Under the pieces are notes generated by a model. That model worked only from the letters and a program-made list of their open reading frames with translations, had not been told where the DNA came from and searched no databases. This document shows positions 5,992 to 11,586 of a stretch of DNA of 11,586 bases, in pieces; position 1 is the first letter of the stretch, and every line of letters begins with the position of its first letter. The DNA comes from JAFTYO01 sp045644765. GTDB lineage: Bacteria > Pseudomonadota > Alphaproteobacteria > RF32 > CAG-239. A program made the position numbers and the translations under genes. The stretch lies in the NCBI GenBank assembly GCA_045644765.1, contig JAZRHM010000021.1:1-11586 (forward strand), given 5' to 3'.

Positions 5992-6969
5992 TTATATCTC
6001 CCTTGTAGCTGAAGAAAAATATTTTTCAATTTCTTTAACTGCTATATCATAATCGTTTATTCTCATATAATTTTCTCTGAACTTTTTAGCATCATAAAAG
6101 TTTTTTGAATACCAACAAACATATTTTCGAGATAATGCAACTGCAAGTTTTTCATCATAATATGCTTTAAGAAGCTCAAAATGTTTTAAAACAGTGTTCA
6201 AAATTTCAGCATTATCAACTTTTGTCGGCTCTATTCCTTTTTCCAAATAATCAAAAATTTGGCCCAAAAGCCATGGGTTTCCGAGAGCGGCTCTTCCAAC
6301 CATAACAGCATCAACACCCGTTTGTTGTATCATTTGTTTAGCCGTTTCAACAGAACAAATATCACCATTGCCGATAACCGGTATTGATACCGCATTTTTA
6401 ACTTCGGCAATTGTTTCCCAATCAGCAATCCCTGAATATCCTTGCGCTCTGGTGCGCCCATGAACCGTGATAAAAGAAGCTCCGCTATCTTGGCACATCT
6501 TTGCAAACTCTACCGCATTGGCGCTGTTTTGATCCCAACCTTTTCTAAACTTGACACTAACTTTTAAGTTTACGGCTTTTACGGTTTCTTTTATGATTTT
6601 TTCTGCCGTTTTTATTTCCTTCATCAAAGCAGAACCTGATCCCGAAGATATAATTTTTTTAACAGGGCACCCCATATTGATATCTATACTTGATGCCCCC
6701 AATTCGGCAACAAGTTTTGCAGCATCAGCAAAAAGATCCGGATCAGACCCTACAAGTTGTACAATCACAGGATATTTTTCATCTCGAACATCGGCAATTT
6801 TATATGTTTTTGCATTTTTTCTTGAAAGAGCATTAATTGCCACCATCTCAGATACAATATTTACCTTATCGGCACATTTTTGATGCACAATTTTGCGCAT
6901 AGGAGCATCAGTGATACCTGCCATAGGCGCTAAAAAAACATTACTATTAAAATTAAGAAAAGATGCCAT
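5992..6969 (-). CDS. dusB: tRNA-dihydrouridine synthase, DusB/NifR3 type
   Basis: A 325-residue FMN enzyme that reduces uridine to dihydrouridine in tRNA D loops with NADPH. Family signatures are all present: APMAGITDAPMR (14-25) at the first strand of the TIM barrel, INMGCPVKKI (97-106) with catalytic C101, GSGSALM (110-116), FMN-contacting K140, TVHGRTRAQGYSG (168-180) with H170, PVIGNGDI (197-204), and VGRAALGNPWL (224-234) in the phosphate-binding loop. A helical C-terminal tRNA-binding region follows to the end; length is normal. The alanine-rich phosphate loop and MGCPVKK favour DusB over DusA or DusC. It starts two bases after the stop of the coiled-coil gene, with AGG rather far upstream (11 bases), so translational coupling is likely. 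In many alphaproteobacteria this gene leads nifR3-ntrBCYX-trkA-hfq; here trkA follows directly. Confidence 0.95.
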   Translation of the reverse strand: MASFLNFNSNVFLAPMAGITDAPMRKIVHQKCADKVNIVSEMVAINALSRKNAKTYKIADVRDEKYPVIVQLVGSDPDLFADAAKLVAELGASSIDINMGCPVKKIISSGSGSALMKEIKTAEKIIKETVKAVNLKVSVKFRKGWDQNSANAVEFAKMCQDSGASFITVHGRTRAQGYSGIADWETIAEVKNAVSIPVIGNGDICSVETAKQMIQQTGVDAVMVGRAALGNPWLLGQIFDYLEKGIEPTKVDNAEILNTVLKHFELLKAYYDEKLAVALSRKYVCWYSKNFYDAKKFRENYMRINDYDIAVKEIEKYFSSATREI

Positions 6970-6971
6970 TC

Positions 6972-9050
6972 TTATTTTAACCTATCAATTGCTCTTGCAA
7001 TTACATAATATACTTTACCGATATCAGCGCCCGAAATCATCGCCAACACAACTTCAGAGCGTTCAGCATTTTGCGCAGCCGTTAACAGACTTTCAAAATC
7101 TGCAATATATTTATCGGCCAAAACTCTGAAATCAGCATTTTTTTCATATTCATCTCTAATTTTTACAATTTGTTTTCTATTAAGTTTTTTAACTATATTT
7201 CGTACAAAAACAGCATGGTCACCACCATAGAATTTTTTCCACAAATCATCTTCTTCATCAGTATTAAAGAAACGATTTATATCAACACTTAAATTTTCAA
7301 GTTTTGTAACAAGTTCTGATGACTCGTTCATAAAGTTTGCCATACTGAAGCTGTCATATTGTTGTTTTAATTCTGCCAAATGTCTTTCCGAACGAACCTT
7401 ATGATTATCCAACTGACTTATCTGCTCATTTATAACACTTCCCAAACCTGTAACCTGTTGTTGATATTGTTTAAAAGACTCTCCGGCATTTGCAGAGGTT
7501 GTAATAATGTTTTGTTCAATTTGCATAATTTTGTTTTTAATTTCTTCAAAATTTTCCAATGCAGATAAAATGCTTTCGTGTTGTTTTTTAAGAGCAACTG
7601 AGCCTTCCTTGCCTTTGTTTACAATTATGTTAGCACTTTCAGATAGCTCTAAAGTGTTTTTTTGTACCACCCCGCTAACTTCGTTAAACTTATCAATAGC
7701 TTCAACTGCTCGTATTTTAAGATCATCAACTTTTAAGCCTAAATCCATACTTAAATCACCAATTTTTCCGGTAATTTTTTCAGCAGTATTTTTTATTTCA
7801 TCATTTTTTGTTTCGGTTTTAACAATAAAATCATTTAATTTTGAAAACTCAATCTCAAGTTTTTGAGCAACATTTTCTATTCTCTTGGTTGCTTTTTCTG
7901 ATTTTTGTTCCAAAGAATTATTTGCATTGTCTATAATTTCAGCAATCTTCTTACCGGCCTCTCCTAAAGTTTTTAATTGACTTTCCACATTCATATCTAA
8001 AGTTGAAGACCTCTCAACCATCGCCTCAACCTCTAAACTGATAAGCTTGCCGTATTCTCCCAATTTATTATCAAGATATGTCGAGTTTTTATCTAACAAT
8101 GCATATTGTTCTTCCGCTAACTGCTTATGAGTTTTTAAGCTGTTTTCAACATGAGATATACCTCCGTCGAGACGCTTATAAATTTCTTCACAATTATCAG
8201 CCGTTTGTAAAAATATCTTCTCAAGCTTTGTCGCTTTTTCTTCCAAATTCTGCGTCATCTTTTCTAAATTTGTTTGGTTAGATGTAGCAAAATCAGACAT
8301 ATCTGCCGCATGTTTTGCAATATATTCTTTACTTTCATTTACCACATTTTTAAGATGATCAGCAGTGGCAATTGTTTCGTTTATAAGAGGATTAAGCTCG
8401 TTGGTCAAACTTAAAGCGCCTTGTTTTAACTCTTCAACCTTTGATGAAAAATTTTCACTGGTTTCGGCTGCTTTTTTATATTCGTCCAACAAACTTTGAG
8501 TATTTTCATTTAATTTCAGCAAATTTTCTGAGAAACACCTTTCTATCGCAGAACTGATTTTTTCAAAATCTTCGGCTTTTGTAGAAAGCTCTTTTTTTAA
8601 TAAATCATTCTGAAGGCTTATATGCGATGCTGTTGCGGCAATTTCTTGTATTTGTTTTTTTAAAGCATCATTAATCATCTTTGCTAAAGCGTTTTCATCA
8701 TTAGAATACAAAACTTTGCTAAGTTTCTTTTCTAAAGCAGCTTTTTGCGATGTTGTTATATAAGAATTATAAACCAACGCAGATAACAATAAAATTAACG
8801 CTAAAGGAACAAACATTCCGATAAGAAAACGGATAAACTCGTTAGGTAAAAGCGTTGATAAATTATCCCAACCGAAATAAAAATTAAGATAACAAACAAT
8901 AAAAGCAAACCATACAACTGTTTCTGCAACAAAAAGTTTCTTTAAATTTGAATTTTTAAAAACAGTGTTTTTTTGCTCAAGATACATTTCCGGAGCCGGT
9001 ATATCTTGTAAAAAATCTGGTATTTTTTTATCTTCTTGATTTAATTCCAT
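6972..9050 (-). CDS. Membrane-anchored long coiled-coil protein, TipN-like in architecture
   Basis: A 692-residue protein with a short cytoplasmic N-terminus, two hydrophobic segments (about 40-59 and 73-95), then nearly 500 residues of Lys/Glu/Asn/Leu-rich coiled coil. A distinct C-terminal domain begins near residue 593 (DDLWKKFYGGDHAVFVRNI) and ends SGADIGKVYYVIARAIDRLK. Two N-terminal TM segments plus a large coiled coil is the layout of the Caulobacter pole and division-site marker TipN, and I recall similar end domains in alphaproteobacterial proteins. Homology is an inference that I could not test; an envelope or polarity scaffold is the best guess. Chemoreceptor identity is unlikely because no HAMP domain or conserved signalling hairpin is visible. 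AAGGTGG lies seven bases before the ATG. It heads the operon with dusB and trkA. Confidence 0.85.
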   Translation of the reverse strand: MELNQEDKKIPDFLQDIPAPEMYLEQKNTVFKNSNLKKLFVAETVVWFAFIVCYLNFYFGWDNLSTLLPNEFIRFLIGMFVPLALILLLSALVYNSYITTSQKAALEKKLSKVLYSNDENALAKMINDALKKQIQEIAATASHISLQNDLLKKELSTKAEDFEKISSAIERCFSENLLKLNENTQSLLDEYKKAAETSENFSSKVEELKQGALSLTNELNPLINETIATADHLKNVVNESKEYIAKHAADMSDFATSNQTNLEKMTQNLEEKATKLEKIFLQTADNCEEIYKRLDGGISHVENSLKTHKQLAEEQYALLDKNSTYLDNKLGEYGKLISLEVEAMVERSSTLDMNVESQLKTLGEAGKKIAEIIDNANNSLEQKSEKATKRIENVAQKLEIEFSKLNDFIVKTETKNDEIKNTAEKITGKIGDLSMDLGLKVDDLKIRAVEAIDKFNEVSGVVQKNTLELSESANIIVNKGKEGSVALKKQHESILSALENFEEIKNKIMQIEQNIITTSANAGESFKQYQQQVTGLGSVINEQISQLDNHKVRSERHLAELKQQYDSFSMANFMNESSELVTKLENLSVDINRFFNTDEEDDLWKKFYGGDHAVFVRNIVKKLNRKQIVKIRDEYEKNADFRVLADKYIADFESLLTAAQNAERSEVVLAMISGADIGKVYYVIARAIDRLK

Positions 9051-9086
9051 TATAAAACCACCTTACAAAAGCCTTAATTAATGTCT

Positions 9087-9114
9087 ATTATAAAAGTTTT
9101 TAGCCAATTTTAAA
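9087..9114 (-). promoter_or_regulatory. Candidate promoter of the coiled-coil/dusB/trkA operon
   Basis: On the minus strand a perfect TATAAT (9092-9087) lies about 37 bases before the start codon, with a weak -35 TTTAAA (9114-9109) at 16-base spacing. The region is very A/T-rich, so only the -10 is persuasive. Confidence 0.45.
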
Positions 9115-9187
9115 CTACCAAAACGACTATCCACAGACTATAAGAACTATATTCGTACAAAAAAATTAAAAAAAATTAAAAAATAAG

Positions 9188-9216
9188 TTGATTTTAAAAA
9201 AATCATTGTGTATGTT
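9188..9216 (+). promoter_or_regulatory. Candidate tRNA-Thr promoter
   Basis: TTGATT (9188-9193), 17 bases, TATGTT (9211-9216), giving a start near 9223 and a leader of about 26 bases. A second pair, TTGCTA and TATTAT (9240-9245), would start transcription inside the tRNA and is less likely. Confidence 0.45.
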
Positions 9217-9248
9217 TTGCTAGTTATTGATGCATTATATATTATTTT

Positions 9249-9323
9249 GCCGTTGTAGCTCAGTGGTAGAGCACGTCATTGGTAATGACGGGGTCGTAAG
9301 TCCGATTCTTATCAGCGGCACCA
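9249..9323 (+). tRNA. tRNA-Thr, anticodon GGU
   Basis: All arms fold. The acceptor stem pairs GCCGUUG with CAGCGGC (one G-U). The D stem is GCUC/GAGC with GG in its loop. The anticodon stem CGUCA/UGACG closes the loop UUGGUAA, so the anticodon is GGU for threonine ACC/ACU codons. The T stem is GUAAG/CUUAU, the discriminator is A, and CCA is encoded. The T loop is UCCGAUU: base 9302 is C at position 55, where nearly all elongator tRNAs carry U that is modified to pseudouridine. The gene stands alone on the plus strand, with a terminator 10 bases later. It is a likely anchor for the integrase-bearing region to its right. Confidence 0.95.
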
Positions 9324-9333
9324 GTTTTTTATT

Positions 9334-9359
9334 AAGCCCTTATTTCAAGGGCTTTTTTT
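9334..9359 (+). terminator. Rho-independent terminator of tRNA-Thr
   Basis: AAGCCCTT (9334-9341), loop ATTTC, AAGGGCTT (9347-9354), then a T tract to 9359. A textbook plus-strand terminator. On the minus strand no U tract follows, so transcripts from the HTH and integrase genes would not stop here efficiently. Confidence 0.9.
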
Positions 9360-9383
9360 ATGCCTTATTTTCTCAGCATTTTA

Positions 9384-9545
9384 ACCTACACGTCGGACCT
9401 ACACGTCACTGAAGACGTCAAACCCGTCAAAATCACCTCATTTATTTGGATAAACCAACAATTCTTCCCGAACGGATTTGCAAGACATTTAAGACATTTG
9501 CCCGATTGCATTTCTACGATATTACCGAACTTTAAGACATTTGCC
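9384..9545. repeat. Cluster of short direct repeats between tRNA-Thr and the HTH gene
   Basis: ACCTACACGTC occurs twice, 13 bases apart (9384-9394 and 9397-9407), and a third ACGTC lies at 9415-9419. Further on, AAGACATTT occurs three times (9482, 9491 and 9534); the last two extend to AAGACATTTGCC. The stretch 9360-9557 otherwise holds no credible gene. Short direct repeats between a tRNA and an integrase gene are where arm-type integrase sites are expected in tyrosine-recombinase elements. That role is inferred, and the repeats could instead be iterons or operators. Confidence 0.55.
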
Positions 9546-9557
9546 AATTTTTTGCCA

Positions 9558-9980
9558 TTATAGATACTTTAGCAACCTTTTTGTTATCAAACATTGTCCC
9601 TCTTCATAAAGATTATCGAGGTGTTTTAGTTTATTTAGTCCGTCGTTTATCTGGGATATGCTGGTTATTAAATGATGAATTGCATCAAGTGACGGGTGTC
9701 TTTGTTCTGATAATATCATTCCAAAATAATATTTGTTCTTGCTTAGAAACTGCTCACTAAACTCATATTGTGTCTTAATGTATCCTAGTTTCTTTAAGTA
9801 TTTGAAGCACTTTACCAGAAATTTAGCATCTATCTTTTGCTGATTATATTGAGGATTGTCCATTTCCTCATTAACTTCTTGGTCTAATGGTTTTGATGGT
9901 GTAATAACAGGAGTTTCTTTGGCAAAATATTGCTTTAATTCATTTATGTCTTTGTTTAATTGATTCATATCTATAATCAT
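9558..9980 (-). CDS. Small HTH-like protein of the integrase module
   Basis: A 140-residue protein. The first 50 residues are polar and probably disordered, with a short coiled coil (6-20). Residues 54-110 resemble a lambda-repressor-type helix-turn-helix: a helix around FLVKCFKYLKKLGYI, then QYEFSEQFL (71-79), NKYYFGMILSEQ (82-93), and RHPSLDAIHHLITSI (94-108). The EF-x(10)-YF-x-x-x-L…HPS pattern is like small XRE-type regulators found in mobile regions; the match is by eye and unscored. AGGA lies six bases before the ATG at 9980. It sits between the integrase and the repeats, on the same strand and behind the integrase terminator. It may regulate the element or act as a directionality factor, or it may be cargo. 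Confidence 0.7.
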   Translation of the reverse strand: MIIDMNQLNKDINELKQYFAKETPVITPSKPLDQEVNEEMDNPQYNQQKIDAKFLVKCFKYLKKLGYIKTQYEFSEQFLSKNKYYFGMILSEQRHPSLDAIHHLITSISQINDGLNKLKHLDNLYEEGQCLITKRLLKYL

Positions 9981-10043
9981 TTTGTTTCCTCATATTTTAT
10001 AAGTGTATTTATTGGAGCAATGATTAAAAATCGGAATGAATAT

Positions 10044-10072
10044 AAAAAAAACTCTGCCATTTAGCAGAGTTT
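10044..10072 (-). terminator. Terminator of the integrase gene
   Basis: The stem AAACTCTGC (10049-10057) / GCAGAGTTT (10064-10072) has a six-base loop. On the minus strand it is followed by a run of Ts (complement of the A run 10050-10044), 18 bases after the integrase stop. It isolates integrase transcription from the HTH gene downstream. Confidence 0.85.
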
Positions 10073-10089
10073 GGATAGTTTCAAGGCTT

Positions 10090-11586
10090 TTATTTGAAAT
10101 AATAACTTTCTCTGACCAATTTCTTTAATTCTTTTAGTTCTTTGCTTAATGGGTAGGAAATCTTGGATAATTCTTGAAAAACAACCTTTATATCTTTTGT
10201 TTTTCCATAAAGTCTTTGACCTGTTCCTTTATCTGCCCAACCTGCTATGGCATTTTGATATTCAGCAGGTATTTTTACTTCAATAGCCTTGGTTTCAAAG
10301 GTATATCTGAATGAATGGAAAACTTTATCAGCTCCGGTTATACCCAATTTATCCAAATATCTGGCAAACCAACCTTGAACTGCTCTACTATATTTTCCTC
10401 TTGCTGATTGTGATAATTCACTAAACAATTTCTTTTGCTTACTTTTCCTTTGAAAATCCACAAAATTTAAAAAACCAAGTTCTATAATCTGAGGGTGAAT
10501 AGGTATAATTCGTTCAGATGGCTTATTTTTTACAGACTTGTCTTTATCGTCAGAATTAATAGATATACACGGAATACCTTTATTACTAACAATGTCTTTT
10601 GTATTTAATTGGCAAATTTCATTTAATCTGCAACCGTGGTATAAAGCAATCAACGGAACCCAAAACTTAGCTTGATTACTCCTTAATTTAGGATTTATAT
10701 ATGTTTCAGGATTAAAAATCTTATGCAATTCCTTGCTTTCAAAAGGATTTCGTTGCTCATCTTCACAATTAATCGGAACATCTACAAATTCATTTAGGTT
10801 TTGAGCAATAATTTCTTCCCTAACAGTATATTTCATAAAATTAATAAATGTATGCAAATATCCTTTAATTGTTCTTTTAGCCAACACTTTTGTAGGGGCA
10901 TTTGTAAAAATTTCAGATATCTTTTTGCCTTCATCTAGAACACTGTTCCATTGTTTGGGAACTTGGTAAATCTTCTCGCTTAGTTTACGACAATCTTGCT
11001 TTGTTACTTCTTCTATATATGTCTTTCCCATAACAGCAAAGGCTAGTTTTATACCTAAATACATTGTACGAACTCGTTCTTCCGGAATACCTTTTAGGTT
11101 CTGCTTGTTTAATGCATACTTTTTGAAGAACTTTTCCCAATGGGTTTTAGACATTGATTTGGTTAATCTTTCTGTTGTCTTTAACTCATCATAACTTCTA
11201 AGCAATGTTTTAACCTTTGGATTGCTTGGATTATATGGCTTATCCTTTTTAATTGCTTTGACACTATTTTGAGCATATCTTTCTAATGCCGAAATGTGGG
11301 TGCCAAAACTCTTAAACCATTCATAGCCATCTTGGGTTTTATCTTCTAAACCAAGCTCTATTTCTTTTTCCTTTAGTTTTGAATAAGTTGTTCTTAAAGT
11401 TATATTGGCTTGCGAACTGTCAACCAAGCTTTTGAGATAATCAATAATCATCTCAACCATTAGCTCTTTTCTTTTATCATCAGGAAGTTTGATATTATTA
11501 AAGTTCTTTTTTCCCTCAACAATATCTTCAGCACTTTCTTCTATAAAGTATTGGATTTGACTTAATCTTGCGAGCAGAACTTTATC
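10090..11586 (-). CDS. Tyrosine recombinase/integrase, 5' end beyond the window
   Basis: The frame is open to the right edge: codons 5' of the ATG at 11460 continue without a stop (DKVLLARLSQIQYFIEESAE…), so at least 498 residues are encoded and the N-terminus is missing. Numbered from that ATG, the catalytic set is complete: R278 in HGCRLNEICQL, a beta-hairpin lysine near 311-313 before SERIIPIHP, H382 and R385 in HSFRYTF, W408 in the position often held by His, and nucleophile Y418 in QRLYGKT. An alpha-helical core-binding domain occupies about 90-220. The long N-terminal region resembles phage-type integrases with an extra DNA-binding part, not XerC/XerD (about 300 residues). It reads toward tRNA-Thr, as integrases beside their tRNA attachment sites often do. 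Confidence 0.93.
   Translation of the reverse strand, partial: DKVLLARLSQIQYFIEESAEDIVEGKKNFNNIKLPDDKRKELMVEMIIDYLKSLVDSSQANITLRTTYSKLKEKEIELGLEDKTQDGYEWFKSFGTHISALERYAQNSVKAIKKDKPYNPSNPKVKTLLRSYDELKTTERLTKSMSKTHWEKFFKKYALNKQNLKGIPEERVRTMYLGIKLAFAVMGKTYIEEVTKQDCRKLSEKIYQVPKQWNSVLDEGKKISEIFTNAPTKVLAKRTIKGYLHTFINFMKYTVREEIIAQNLNEFVDVPINCEDEQRNPFESKELHKIFNPETYINPKLRSNQAKFWVPLIALYHGCRLNEICQLNTKDIVSNKGIPCISINSDDKDKSVKNKPSERIIPIHPQIIELGFLNFVDFQRKSKQKKLFSELSQSARGKYSRAVQGWFARYLDKLGITGADKVFHSFRYTFETKAIEVKIPAEYQNAIAGWADKGTGQRLYGKTKDIKVVFQELSKISYPLSKELKELKKLVRESYYFK

Noticed and set aside
5991..6029. Longer trkA form starting at the ATG at 6029
   Set aside because: The added 13 residues lie inside dusB, have no ribosome site and precede the Rossmann fold. 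GGGAGA sits correctly before the ATG at 5990.
6972..9050. Chemoreceptor (methyl-accepting protein) identity for the coiled-coil protein
   Set aside because: No periplasmic sensor between the two TM segments, no HAMP domain, and no conserved signalling hairpin tip.
9127..9180. DnaA-box-like CTATCCACA next to an A-rich tract, a possible origin
   Set aside because: A single box with one mismatch and no cluster of boxes. The A-rich tract is typical of intergenic DNA here and lies between divergent promoters.
9227..9412. 61-codon plus-strand frame through tRNA-Thr
   Set aside because: It overlaps the whole tRNA and its terminator, so it is a chance frame.
9360..9563. 67-codon plus-strand frame after the tRNA-Thr terminator
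   Set aside because: No ribosome site, it starts inside the terminator T tract, covers the direct repeats, and has no protein-like pattern.

Overview
The window is AT-rich and bacterial, most likely from a low-GC, possibly host-associated alphaproteobacterium. This placement is inferred from a DusB/NifR3-type gene abutting trkA, from a large two-membrane-segment coiled-coil protein of an architecture I associate with alphaproteobacteria, and from alphaproteobacterial-looking tRNA-Ser and tRNA-Thr sequences. Nearly all protein genes are on the minus strand.

Layout, left to right. Bases 1-160 look like the distal edge of an element integrated in a tRNA-Ser gene: an open frame runs in from the edge, followed by a perfect 18-bp palindrome, the last 20 bases of a tRNA-Ser without its 5' part, and a terminator. 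Bases 210-1514 hold a tightly coupled two-gene operon of unknown function, a membrane protein with two TM hairpins followed by a small soluble protein, read from a near-consensus promoter whose -10 box overlaps a palindrome. Bases 1753-4560 encode a 935-residue secreted protein with 76 cysteines and C-terminal internal repeats, with its own promoter and a terminator-like stem. Bases 4629-9050 form a compact operon: a 692-residue coiled-coil membrane protein, then dusB (tRNA dihydrouridine synthase), then trkA (potassium-uptake regulator), with gaps of 1-2 bases. The trkA start is best placed at 5990, not at the first in-frame ATG.

A tRNA-Thr(GGU) gene with promoter and terminator lies at 9249-9323 on the plus strand. 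It carries C instead of the near-universal U at T-loop position 55. To its right is a 234-base non-coding stretch with short direct repeats, a small HTH-like gene, and a tyrosine recombinase whose reading frame runs off the right edge. This resembles the integrase-proximal end of an element anchored at tRNA-Thr.

The central 9 kb therefore reads as a chromosomal segment between two tRNA-associated mobile-element borders. The least explained parts are the cysteine-rich secreted protein, the two-gene membrane operon, and the repeat region beside tRNA-Thr. I see no CRISPR array, toxin-antitoxin pair or recognisable defence system.
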